DNA of 64,000 nucleotides. Origin: JACKAF01 sp041391485. GTDB taxonomy: Bacteria; Bdellovibrionota; FAC87; UBA2466; JACKAF01. Under the pieces are notes generated by a model. The model made no database searches. It saw only the letters and a list, made by a program, of their open reading frames with translations, and was not told the origin of the DNA. Shown piece by piece: positions 47,917-58,400 of this stretch; position 1 is the stretch's first letter, and each line of letters opens with the position of its first letter. The translations under genes and the position numbers were made by a program. The stretch spans positions 124,001 to 188,000 of the forward strand of contig JAWKNY010000002.1 in the NCBI GenBank assembly GCA_041391485.1, given 5' to 3'.

Positions 47917-48194
47917 GACCGGGAACGGATCATACAGAATACGTTCAGGTCTTCCCGCTATTCCTGGGGAATACTTGGCCACTCAAGGGCTTAGTCCCCC
48001 TAAAACAAGGTGTACACTTTATAGCCTAACGCTGTTCGTATTCGTCGCAGGTTCAACCCCGCTTCCCGCACGAAATGGAGCCCTCCGGTCCAAAGCCCAA
48101 GAAGACAGGTGGAATACGCCTCCAAAAGCCAAGAATTTGTGCCTGCGTAACTAGGCCCGCCCTTTGCATTCTTAATAAGTGAAACCAGAGGTCA

Positions 48195-49883
48195 GTGTTA
48201 AAAAGGGGTTCGGGAACGGTGACAAGGCTGTCCCACATTCTACTTCTCTTTATATGTTGGTCCTACGCACCCGCGTGGGCGGTGGAAGAACCCACCAAAT
48301 TGCACGACACTGCGCGAGGCGTAGGGGAAGCCCAAGATACGGGTACCGGCACGAGCCCCAGCACGAAGGGCGACGAAGACACGCAGAAAGACGAAGATCC
48401 CAAGGAAAAACTGCGCCGACGCGCCAAAGATCTGGCCAATAAACTTGTTAATGCCGAAGCGCTCAAGAGCGGCGAAGGAAAATCCGCTGAAGAAAGGTCC
48501 AAAGCCGCCAACGAAGACTCCGACAACATGGGTGACTTCATCGGAGAGGTGAAAGGCGAGGACGGCAAGTTCGACGAAGAGTTCGCAACAGCGGCCGACG
48601 AAGTCCTTACCGAGATCCAGACCGATCTCCAAACTCGACTCGACAGTTTGCCACCAGGCCCCTCACCTGAGCGCACGGAGCTGCAAGCTCAGCTGGGGCG
48701 TGTTGCCGCGCTTCAAGGTTTTATTACGAACAACGCGCCGCCGGGAAGCGCCCTGGCACGCGGTCCTTCTGGCGGCACCGGCAGCACAGTTGCGACGGGC
48801 ACAACGCCCGCGGGCACTTCCACGAATTCGAACGGCAGCACCTTGGACATTGCTGGCAAGTCAGGCGGCACATCCGATCCGGGTAAAGGCACTGGCAACA
48901 GTCAGGTCGCCGCCAATCAAAGCAGCACCAGCCAACCCCTCAAGAGTTTGCCTTTACCTTCTACGGCTTCTACGACTTCTACGACTTCTACGACAACAAC
49001 ACCGCAAGCATCGCAACCTGCAGTCGCACAGTCGCCACCGCAATCGACTAAGAATGCACAGCCGACCAAAAAGCCCGTTGCGACGCCTCCTACTATCTAT
49101 ACGGCAGCAGTGGACAAAGCGACTCAAGCTATCAAGGCTTTGGAAACAAGCTTCTTCGGACCCAAGGATTCGGTCAAATCCGAAACTCCGAAAACCGAAG
49201 TGGCGAGTGCTCCCAAAACAAAAGAAGGTGTGGTCACCGCCAGAGAGTCCACCAAACAACGGCCCACTGCGGAGCCGCCAAAGGCCTTCACGCCTCCCGC
49301 TCTAAAAACAGTCGTCGCGAGTGTCAGTCCGAGCACGGCTAACTCCAACGGCACGGGCGGTTCTTCGACTGCGTTTACAGGCGATGAAACTTTCGACTTC
49401 AATAAGATTGAGTCGTCGCCTCCGGCCCCCATTGTGGCGGCAGGGGCAAGGCCTTACGCACCCGAGGCTCCTCGCGGTGTAACTACCATTGAGCAGGAAT
49501 TCTTTGAGCCCACAGCAACCACCTCGCTAAATAGCAAACCGGTGGTTGAAGTCGCTAGCACGCCCGAGGCGACGGAAAACTCGGACGTAGTTTCCTTGCG
49601 CACGGTTGCCAGCTCTAGGGGCGCGCTACGTGAGTTTGCGAGCGAAATGAAAAAGGGTTTGGATAATCTGAAGGAACGCCTCACCCAGGAAAGCGAACCG
49701 GAACCGGAGACGACTTCGATTTCGGACGCTCGCCCTGTTACTCCGGCGAAACCCTCAACGAGCTCTGCTACTCTGGAAACGCAGATGGCGAGCACGCCCA
49801 GTACCGCCGAAGCCAAGCCCGGCGGATCCGTCCTCCAATTCATGAACCTCATGAAACAGAAAGCCCAGGAAAACCCCGTCTAG
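48195..49883 (+). CDS. Low-complexity Ser/Thr/Pro/Ala-rich secreted protein
   Basis: 562 residues. The signal peptide (LSHILLLFICWSYAPAWA) follows a GTG at 48195; GTG at 48219 is also possible. After a highly charged helical stretch (about 45-165) comes a long disordered region rich in S, T, P, G and A with tandem STT repeats at about 255-270. Its length and composition resemble surface linkers or glycosylated stalks. Several short motifs recur (EQEFFEP, KALETSFFGP, SPxAPIV-like), which may be docking peptides. No domain is recognised. Confidence 0.55.
   Translation: MLKRGSGTVTRLSHILLLFICWSYAPAWAVEEPTKLHDTARGVGEAQDTGTGTSPSTKGDEDTQKDEDPKEKLRRRAKDLANKLVNAEALKSGEGKSAEERSKAANEDSDNMGDFIGEVKGEDGKFDEEFATAADEVLTEIQTDLQTRLDSLPPGPSPERTELQAQLGRVAALQGFITNNAPPGSALARGPSGGTGSTVATGTTPAGTSTNSNGSTLDIAGKSGGTSDPGKGTGNSQVAANQSSTSQPLKSLPLPSTASTTSTTSTTTTPQASQPAVAQSPPQSTKNAQPTKKPVATPPTIYTAAVDKATQAIKALETSFFGPKDSVKSETPKTEVASAPKTKEGVVTARESTKQRPTAEPPKAFTPPALKTVVASVSPSTANSNGTGGSSTAFTGDETFDFNKIESSPPAPIVAAGARPYAPEAPRGVTTIEQEFFEPTATTSLNSKPVVEVASTPEATENSDVVSLRTVASSRGALREFASEMKKGLDNLKERLTQESEPEPETTSISDARPVTPAKPSTSSATLETQMASTPSTAEAKPGGSVLQFMNLMKQKAQENPV
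48959..48994 (+). repeat. 9-base tandem repeat, four units
   Basis: TTCTACGAC occurs as three exact copies after one near copy (TTCTACGGC). It is in frame, so copy-number change adds or removes Ser-Thr-Thr units in the low-complexity protein. Confidence 0.85.
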
Positions 49884-50072
49884 AAAAAGGACGCACCTTT
49901 TCCCAACTGTCCCCAAAATTAAGCAATTGTATTCATTTAAGTAATCTTTCATAATAAACGCGCCCAAGCGGTGACACTTAATGATGCATTGCATTTAGTA
50001 TAGAGAATTGCTATCGATTTTGGCTTATTGCCAAGCCAGAGCGGCAAACGCTGGTGGAGGAGTTCAAAAACT

Positions 50073-52013
50073 ATGTCTTCAAAAAAATCGGGGGGCGCTT
50101 TCACCCCTTACGTACCCGCTTCAAAAGATATTCCGGAAGTCACCGCACGCGCGGTGATCTTGGGAATCTTGTTGGGCATTGTTTTGGGCGCGGCCAACAC
50201 TTACCTCGGCCTCTACGCCGGAATGACAGTCTCAGCGTCGATTCCTGCAGCGGTTATCTCGATGGGAATTCTCCGCGGTCTTTTGAAACAAGGCACGATC
50301 CTCGAGAACAACATCGTGCAAACGATGGCGTCGACGAGTGAGTCGCTGGCGGCGGGAGTTATTTTTACGGTCCCCGCTCTTATCCTTACTGGCGCTTGGC
50401 ACAAGTTTCATTACGTACCGGCAACGCTCATCTGTATTACGGGCGGTCTGCTCGGCATTTTGTTCATGATCCCGCTGCGCCGATCACACATCGTGGAAGA
50501 TCAGGATCTCACCTTCCCGGAAGGCGTGGCGTGTGCAGAAGTTTTGAAGAGTGGTGAAGAAGGGGCGGGCAGCGCCAAGTACCTTTTTTACTCCATCTTT
50601 GCGGGAGCGCTGCTGAAGTTCCTCACGGCGGGTACCAACCTGGTAAAAGGTGCCGTTGAATGGGCCTGGGGAGTTGGCAAAACTGGATTTTATTTTGGTA
50701 CGGATGTCTCGGCAGCCCTTCTCGGCGTTGGTTACATCATCGGCTTTAACATCGCCGCCCTCATGATGCTCGGTGGCCTTATCGCCTGGACCGTGGCACT
50801 CCCGATCATGGGAGCCACCGGTAATGGAATCGAAGGCGAGCTGATGGATTGGTTCTGGACGAACTGGAGCACCAAAATCCGCTATATGGGCGTCGGCGCC
50901 ATGATCGTTGGCGGCATTTGGTCCATTATCAGCATCCGAGACGGCATTAAGTCCGGCTTGAAAGAGGCTCTCGTGGGTTACAAAGAAGCGGGTGGCAAGG
51001 TAGCAAGCAAGCTACTTCGCACAGACGTGAACATGGATCAGAAGCACATTCTGCTTCTGCTCATCCTCACCACGATCGCAATCTTTGGCCTCTACCTCCA
51101 AATGATCCACGCCCCTATCGCGATTAAGCTTGGGCTGACTTCCATCTCTACCCTAGCGATGGTGGTACTGTCCTTCTTCTTTGTGGCGGTAGCGAGCTAC
51201 ATCGTGGGCTTGGTGGGTTCTTCTTCTTCGCCTGTTTCTGGCATGACGATTTGTGCGATTCTCGCTACGGGTGGCTTGCTTCTACTCGCGAGAAAGTTTC
51301 TTCTCAGCCAAGGTATCGCGCTTGGAGAAATGGCTTTTATCACAGCCACTCTAGGCGTAGCCGGCGTTGTCTGCTGTGCGACTTGCACGGCGGGTGATAT
51401 TTCGCAGGATCTGAAAACCGGTTACATCCTGGGCGCGACACCCAAACGTCAGCAATGGATGGAAGTGGTCGCGGCCATCATCCCGTCGCTAGTAATCGTC
51501 CCGGTGCTTATCGTGCTCAACGAAGTGTACGGAATCGGAACGGGTGAGCCGGGTTCGCTCAAAGCCCCTCAGGCAACCTTGTTTGCAAACCTGGTGAGCG
51601 CCCTCTTCACGGACAAGGAAATCCCTTGGTTCTTTGTGGAGGTGGGTGCAGCCGTAGGTGTGGGCATCATCATCATGGACCTGGTGCTCAAGAAAATCGG
51701 TTCTTCCTTCCGCATGCCCATCATGGCGGTGGCTGTAGGTATTTATCTGCCGCTGACGCTGTCGACCCCGATTTTTATCGGTGGCATCATTGCAGCGATG
51801 ATGAGTGAGCGTCGTGGAGACACGGATCGCGGAACGCTTTTCGCCTCCGGTCTGATCGCGGGCGAGGCCATTATCGGTGTCGTTTTGGGAGCAGTGATTT
51901 ACTTCGGTAAGGACGTGTTCCCGCTAGCGTTGGGACCCGGTTCGGACATGCTATCCGTTGCCGTATTCGCAGCGATGGCGTTCGTGCTCTACCGAGTCGC
52001 GAAATCGAGCTAG
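50073..52013 (+). CDS. OPT-family oligopeptide/metal-chelate transporter
   Basis: About 646 residues with roughly 14-16 membrane helices. ARAVILGILLGIVLGAANTYLGLYAGMTVS is split here only for description: the N-terminal NTYLGLYAG and later SIPAAVISMGI, FPEGVACAEVLKSG and CCATCTAGDISQDLKTG are OPT hallmarks. The start is the ATG at 50073 behind GGTGGAGGAG, not the upstream in-frame codon at 50028. OPT proteins import oligopeptides or metal chelates using the proton gradient. It converges with the Glt-like operon and shares its stop region (CTAG). Confidence 0.9.
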   Translation: MSSKKSGGAFTPYVPASKDIPEVTARAVILGILLGIVLGAANTYLGLYAGMTVSASIPAAVISMGILRGLLKQGTILENNIVQTMASTSESLAAGVIFTVPALILTGAWHKFHYVPATLICITGGLLGILFMIPLRRSHIVEDQDLTFPEGVACAEVLKSGEEGAGSAKYLFYSIFAGALLKFLTAGTNLVKGAVEWAWGVGKTGFYFGTDVSAALLGVGYIIGFNIAALMMLGGLIAWTVALPIMGATGNGIEGELMDWFWTNWSTKIRYMGVGAMIVGGIWSIISIRDGIKSGLKEALVGYKEAGGKVASKLLRTDVNMDQKHILLLLILTTIAIFGLYLQMIHAPIAIKLGLTSISTLAMVVLSFFFVAVASYIVGLVGSSSSPVSGMTICAILATGGLLLLARKFLLSQGIALGEMAFITATLGVAGVVCCATCTAGDISQDLKTGYILGATPKRQQWMEVVAAIIPSLVIVPVLIVLNEVYGIGTGEPGSLKAPQATLFANLVSALFTDKEIPWFFVEVGAAVGVGIIIMDLVLKKIGSSFRMPIMAVAVGIYLPLTLSTPIFIGGIIAAMMSERRGDTDRGTLFASGLIAGEAIIGVVLGAVIYFGKDVFPLALGPGSDMLSVAVFAAMAFVLYRVAKSS

Positions 52014-54165
52014 TTGCCCGGATTCAAGAAGAACGGGTAAGCACTGACCTCGGTCACAACCGGGGCTTCAGGTTTCGGGAAGCGCCAGCTACGCACGCGA
52101 GAGACAATACAGTTTTGAAGCGTGCTGTCACCGACGGTGCTCGAAGCGACCCCGGCAAACGACACGATCCCGTTGGGCTGAATCGTAAACTGCACCACCA
52201 CTTTACCGCGTAAAGACGGGTTGCGGCGTCGGGCGGATTCGTAACACTGACGGATCTCCCCACGGTGCTGGTTTACAATTCTGTTGATGACGTCTTTAGG
52301 AAGACCTGAAAGCACCTGAACGTTTTCGGAAACGACGCTCACACTGTGCTCGCCTTTTTGCCCCAGTCGACCGGGCCCTTGAATGCCTTCGCCGATCCCA
52401 TCGCCCGACTGGCCACCACCGATACCCTTGGTGGAAGGACCGTCGATACCGATCGTATTGCCGCCGCCGCCAACCTCGACCCCTTTAAGGCCTTTACCAG
52501 CAGCGCCGCCCGTGACCGTGCCACGCGAGGAGCGTAGACCTTTGTCAAAGGCGTCCACACCCGTTTCGGTGTCCATCATCTCTTTGAGGTTCTTCTTGAG
52601 ACTGCTCTTGTTGAAAGCCTCAAGTAGACCCACCTTCTTCACAGTCTTGGCGTCCACCACTTTGCGCTGGGGCTTCGGCTTGAAACTGGCTTGTCCGCCT
52701 GCTTGGCTTGCGATTTTTGTTCCTTCGGTTTCTCCTTGGGAACTGTTTCTGCAGGCTTGCTCGCCCGAGCTTCAGGTTCCTTGGCCTTGGCTCCGCCGCC
52801 ACTCTTAGAACCTGCCTCTTGCGGCGTGGCCTTGGGCTGGACCAAATCAGGAATCTTCGGACGCTTTTTGATAACAATCTTTGCAAAGCGTTCGGGAATC
52901 ATTTCAATGGTAACCGGCTTGGGTTCGGGAACGAACATCAGGCCAAATATCATGAAGAAAAACAGCAACGCGGAGCTGATCATCGTACGGAGAAGCAGAC
53001 GATCCCGATCAAACAACGGCGCCGGGCGAATACGCGGGGCGGGCTTCACGTAAAGAACGAAGAAATTGATTCTGCCGATGCTAAGTTTGGCAAAATCGTC
53101 GCGACGCAGCGGCAAACGAAAGTAGTTGCCATAGCGCTTCACGAACTTCTCTTCCTGCAAATCTTTTAGCGAATAGATCTTATCGCGTGCACGCACGGTC
53201 CCGCTCATGTCGTCCGTAAACGCGAGGTACGTAATTCCGTCTTCTTCGATCGTAATGAGCGGAAACTCGTCGGGTATCCCTTCGCTCGGAATCACATAGT
53301 GACTCTTGGGGCTCTCGCCTACCGTAAGTACTACGGGGTCCACGTAGTTGGACACATCAAGAATGTGATCGCCCCACAAGGCCGTTACTTCCAACTCTTG
53401 AGCGTGCTCCGGGAGTTCGAAAGCGGTCTCAAGCTCTTCGGGCAAGACATCATCGTCACCATGCCGTGAACGGCGATCGGCAATGCGTCTTTCCAAGCTT
53501 GTAATATCAAAAACTCTTCTGTCCCCACGTCGGCGCTGGCCAACCCGGCGTTCCCATTCACGATCGCCTCTGCGATCGACTCCGCTACGGCGTTCGGGTT
53601 CCGAATCCGGCGGTCCTTGGGTCGGAGTACTACGACGTTCTCCATCGCGTTGCTCGATGCGTCGTTCCCCATCACGGCGGTCTTGGAGGCGTTTCTCGTC
53701 GGGAAAAGCGTCACGCTTGCGGCGTTCGGTGCGCTTTCGACGTTCCCCATCACTCGCACGGGCGGGTGCCGGATCAATATTAACCTGGGTGGCTTCGCCG
53801 TCGAAGGTGCTGTCTGCGCTCGCTGCGGCGATAGGGGTGGGTCGACCCGATCCTTTTTCGATAATCAGCTCAGCGAATCCCAAGCGAATGCGGTCGCCAA
53901 CTTTCAACTTAGCTTCAATCACCTTCTTGTCATTGACGAAGGTACCGTGGCTGCTCGCTAGATCGGTGATGGTTAACTCGTTCCCGCGAACTTCAATCAA
54001 AGCGTGGATGCGCGAAACCCTGGGATCGTCGATCCGCACGTCCGCAGACAAGATGCGGCCCAAAACGATCTTCTCTTTAACGAACTCTGCGGTGAAGAGT
54101 ACCTTACCGCCATCGCCAAGCAGGTCGAGTCGAACTGGAAATGTTGAAGAAGCCTGAGCTTCCAT
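52010..54165 (-). CDS. GltG/PglI-like FHA, transmembrane, TonB-like AgmX C-terminal protein, frame-disrupted
   Basis: About 718 residues if two frames are joined. Residues 1-110 are an FHA domain (GRILSAD, VSRIHALIE, SSHGTFVND). Residues about 140-235 are an Arg-rich, low-complexity linker built of ERRDGERR-like units. A second beta domain (240-385) and one membrane helix (about 395-415) come next, then a Pro/Lys-rich periplasm-spanning stretch like TonB. The AgmX/PglI C-terminal domain ends the protein (NRIVNQHRGEIRQCYE, RGKVVVQFTIQPNG, RSWRFPKP). The frame breaks near 52683-52685; one T more gives VFKPKPQRKVVDAK. It should couple cytoplasmic phospho-signalling to the outer membrane. It is the last gene of the Glt-like operon. 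Confidence 0.78.
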
Positions 54166-54216
54166 AGGCTAAAGCCCGCCGGTTAAAGGGTTTTATTCGC
54201 TTTAGGGAGAGGAGTC

Positions 54217-54531
54217 TTAATGCTGAATTCTGGCTGAATCGACCACTTCCGCGTCAAAGTTCTTGCGGATGCGGATGATTGTACGGCCTTTGACCCCTTG
54301 GATATTAGAAATATAAGATCCGCTGGGTCGCTTGAAGAGACCTTCAATGTCAGCCCCTTCGAAGTCGTACGTGTTCTTCTTCTTATACTTTACCGTCGTG
54401 CCGTCAGAGCGCTTTTCAATGACGTAATCACCCTTGGAGCGACGACTCTTTGTCTTGCCTTTTTCAGCAAAAACAAACGGCGTTAGCAGTGATGAAAGTA
54501 CCAAGATGCTTAAACCAAATTTTCTGATCAC
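54217..54531 (-). CDS. Small secreted basic protein of the Glt-like operon
   Basis: 104 residues. The signal peptide is GLSILVLSSLLTPFVFA. The mature part of about 80 residues is strongly basic, with the cluster KGKTKSRRSKGDYVIEKRSDG, here shortened, and two beta-rich blocks (TVKYKKKNTYDFEG, TIIRIRKNFDAEVV). A related short protein is a common companion of TPR/FHA gliding operons, but I cannot name the family. It lies between the TPR lipoprotein and the FHA protein genes with gaps of 51 and 65 bases. Confidence 0.65.
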   Translation of the reverse strand: MIRKFGLSILVLSSLLTPFVFAEKGKTKSRRSKGDYVIEKRSDGTTVKYKKKNTYDFEGADIEGLFKRPSGSYISNIQGVKGRTIIRIRKNFDAEVVDSARIQH

Positions 54532-54596
54532 TGCTTACCTCCAGTTCCACGAACTGAGGCGACAGAAGTATAAAAAGACACCTCTCTCTTTATCCC

Positions 54597-55471
54597 TTAT
54601 CGCCACTTTTGAATGAGTTCCTGAGCTTTTGCGGTCTGTTTTCCGCCTGCTTGGACGTAGCGCAGCAACATGTCGGCTGCTAGCTTAGGCTGGTTCAGAC
54701 GGTTCCCCAATAAAATCCCATTGTTATACAGTACCGAAACGGCATTGGGGTGCTGTCCAAGAAAGTCCTCATAGACCGATCGGGCGGAATCAAATTGGCC
54801 TAGAGCCTCAAGCGCCGCCCCACGGCCCAGCACCGCATCTTCAAAACCCTTGTCGCGGTCCAAAGCCCGCACAAAGGCCCGCTCGGCGTCGGCATAACTC
54901 GCGCTCTCCAGGTAGAGCGCCCCCAGATTGACGAGTGGGGCCGCAATCGGGGGATCGGCGTCCGCCGCTTTCTCAAAGTAAGCAATGGCCTGAAAACGCT
55001 CGCCGTCTTTGAGAGCCATCATTCCAAGATTATTGAAAAGCATCGACTTCCAGGCAAATCGGTCGTCTTTCTCCAACTTCTCAAAGAAGTATTTCGCTAG
55101 ATCCTTGCGGTTTCGGCGTAAATGAAACACGCCGAGCAAGAACGCGGCGCGAGTCTCCTGTGGGTGCTTTTGCAGAAAGGCCTTGATCTTGGCCCCGGCT
55201 TCGTTGGTACGTCCCGCCGCATCGAGCAAGGAGAGGTACTCCAAATAACTGTCCGTATCGGTCTCGAAACTGCTTTTAAACGCTCCAGTCTATCCAAAAC
55301 CATGCGGCGATCCGCACGGTAGCTGTTGGAGTAACTCCCTTCCAACCAGGCAAGGTAACGCATGGGATCGTTCTGCGTGCGCGAGTTTGAGCTGGTACTG
55401 GTACCCGATCCCGTTGGCGTGCTCGAACAAGCTGCCAAGAGTCCCAAGCAGAGCAACGCTGCATACTTCAT
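54597..55471 (-). CDS. TPR-repeat lipoprotein of the Glt-like operon, frame-disrupted
   Basis: About 291 residues when joined. The start at 55471 overlaps the stop of the large TPR gene (TAATG). LGLLAACSS is a lipobox. Tetratricopeptide repeats fill residues 90-290 (FLLGVFHLRRNRKDLAKYFF, PLVNLGALYLESASYADAERAF, AVLGRGAALEALGQFDSARSVY). The frame is lost at T4 55274-55277; adding one A (minus-strand sense) gives ERLKSSFETDTDSYLEYL. Such TPR lipoproteins are outer-membrane scaffolds of the gliding-type complex. Confidence 0.78.
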
Positions 55472-58400
55472 TAGAAAGTACCCCCTAAATTTCCCCAACG
55501 GGTCGTCCAATACGCTGGCTGCGGGAGCAGCCCCGACGGCGTGACGTCTTTGTCGTTCTGTGCCAGATAGGTACGGCACTTCTGGACGTAATTCGATGCC
55601 ACATGAAATTCCACCGCTTTGGTTTTGCAGAGCTGGGCCAGCTCCTTTGCACGCGTTTCGTACGGCGCCACAAACTCGCCTTCCAATGTCTTCAGTTGCG
55701 CTTCCAACTCTTTGCGCTGGGCCCCTTTGTACGCGTTAGGAACTTCAATCGAGCGATAGGCTTTCACAAAGTCCGCATAAGCCATGGCGCGTTCCGACAG
55801 CGCTGCCACACCCCACTCCGGTTCGCCAAGCGCGACGATCTTCTCATAGTCCGCATCCAGCTTCTTGAGAGACGCCTGCTTCTGCTTCAAATTGCTCACA
55901 AGGCGGGCGGGTGGTAACCGCAATTTGAGTCGTTCATAAGCCGTTTTTTGCGGTTCAACTTTTACGAAATTTGCTTCTGCGACATATTTCGCATCAGAAC
56001 CAAATGAGCTCAAGTTCAATTGTCCGCGTGTAATGCTGCCAATCTTGGCAAGGGTCTGCTCTCTATCGCGTTTACGCCCATACGTCCCATACAAGTCCGC
56101 GAGCTTCCCAAGTAAACCGACTCGTTCCGCCAACGTCGCTGCCTGATTGGAGAGCTGAGTATAAATCTCAGCCACCTTGCGCCAGTTGCCACTCTTTCGA
56201 TAAAGCTCAGCCTCGCTGAGCTGGATGTCCTTTCGTTCTTTGGCGTTTGGTCGTGCCGTCGCTAGATACTTTCCGTACAGCTTCAGAGCCTTGGAATTCT
56301 GTCCAAGTACCTCGGCAAATACCGCTGCGTTATAGAGCGCGCTCTTCGCTTGTGGATCCTTCGGGCTTTTCTCGGCAAACCGCTCATAGAGATTTTGTGC
56401 GGTTTCAAAATCATAACCCTCTTCAGATTTCTTGGCCTGAAGCAATGTTAGGCGCGTGTTGTACTCGTGGTTTGGGTACTTTTGCATGAACAGCTTCGTC
56501 ACTTCCGATTGACGAGCCACGTTCTGAGTCTTCTCATACGTAACCACTGAGTTGTAGAGAGCTTGCTCTGCCAACTTTCCTTTAGGATTGGACCGGTAGT
56601 AATTGTAATAAGCGTCTCCGGCTTTCTCCCAGTCCTCGTCCTTCTCAAATTTCTCAATGGTCTTAAAGCCAATCTGATCCTGGAAGGAACGCATTTCGGT
56701 ACGGAATTTCGTGTCTCCCAGATCGGATTCATTGGCGAAGGAACCCGCGGCTACTCCAAGCGAAGCGTAGTCCTTATTAATGTTGTAGATATCCAATAGC
56801 AAGTGCGCGGAAGTCACGGCACTCTTATGCTTGGGGTACTTGGTCGATATCTCTTTGAAAATCGGAGCCGCTTTTTCAAAGTGGTGGTAGCGGTAGTAGA
56901 TCCCCGCAATACGGAACTTCACATCCACCGATCGCTTGAACTTCGAGTAGTTGGACAGATAAAACTCAGACACTTCGATGAAGCGCTTCTCCCCTTCAGG
57001 GATTTCCATCCGCTCAAACTTGTTTTCCTGGCGTTCTTGTTTGGTAAACCGCTTAACCTTCGAATTTGCCGTCAGCTGATCCACCGCCAGCAGAGCGTTG
57101 TACGCCGCCTCTTCCGCGAGTTTATCCTTGGGCGGATTCTTGGCGATCACCATATAACGATCCGCAGCGGGCAAGAACTTCCCTTGTTGGTAGAGAATCT
57201 CGGCTTGGTAGAAAACCAATTTCCTTCGATCCGGGTGACTCGGGAAAGCTTTTGCTACGGCATCATAGAGTTCAAGGCCGTACCCGTAGAAGAATTTCTT
57301 TTTAGACTTTTGCGCCGTCCGATGAAAGAAGTAAGCGGCATTCGTACTATCCTTGCGTAAGGATTCCAGCTTATCCTTTGCAGCGTCCTCATCCTTAGAT
57401 AACCACCGACGTGCCCAGTCCGATTCCTCACCGTACTTTTGGAGAGCCAGAACCAAACCGCCAACGGCTTCCTTGTTTTCGCCCTGACGCATGTGGGACT
57501 CGTAGATCTTCATGGCGTACTCTGGGCCTTCAAGAGAGTCGTCGAACTTACTCAGAAGCTTCTTATGGGCCTGAATGGAAGCATTACCCTGCGCGCGATT
57601 GTGGACGGACTCGGCGATAAGCTTCAACTTCTCGTACGCCTCTTCTTCTCCGAGCACCTTCTTGTAGTAATCAAAGGCTTCGTCGACCTTCCCGGCGTCG
57701 GCGTAAAACAACGCTAAGTCGTTCACCGCTTGCTCGCGCAGATTGAATTTCAGTTTCTCCTTGGACCCTTCCAACTTCTCGACAACCTTTTGCATGTTCG
57801 CAAGCGCCAGGGAAGATTGCCCGAGGTTCAATTGGCACCACGCTATTTTGTAAAGTGCGTAGTCGGCGAGATCCGAATCTTTTCTTCGCAGGATGGTCTG
57901 GTATTTGCCCAGAGCTTGAGCGAACTTTTGGTTGTCGAAGTAAAAATCGGCCAAAACCAAGATCGCTTCGTCGTACTTCCGGCTTCTAGGGTAGGAGCGA
58001 ACCAATCTTTCGAGGTAAGCCGCTCCCTTTTGCGTGCGGCCGTACTCCAGGTTTACAAAGCCCAAGAAGTACAAGACCTCGTCCATTCGAGGGTGACGCG
58101 GGTACTCGCGCTCCAGCCGAGTGAGCGTTTCCAAAGCTCTGGTCAGGTAGCGCTTGGAGCGCCGGGTATCCATCTTAGGAGCTTTTTTACCCTTTTCCCC
58201 GGCCGCTTTAGCTTTGTCGAATTCTTCAAGCTGCGTGTTGTACATTTCAAGTTCATGGAAGTTGAGCTCCATGTACTTTTCCGTGTACAGCTGGCCCAAT
58301 CGTAAGAGGACGTTGTCCCGATTCTTCGCATACCCCGAGGCTAATTCCTGGCGTAGCAGCTTGATCGCCTGATCCCGACGGGCTGTCAGAAAGGTCTGCT

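Noticed and set aside
47917..48194. tRNA- or tmRNA-like fragment around 48045-48080 (GCAGGTTCAACCCC)
   Set aside because: The T-arm-like bases do not pair properly and no acceptor or anticodon arm can be built; the region appears to be plain intergenic sequence.
48240..49994. Long antisense ORFs opposite the low-complexity gene
   Set aside because: They mirror its biased composition, have no ribosome-binding sites and no protein-like domains.
52346..54157. Plus-strand ORFs over the FHA/AgmX gene (up to 224 codons)
   Set aside because: Arg/Ser-rich shadows of the repetitive Arg linker; no start signals and no family features.
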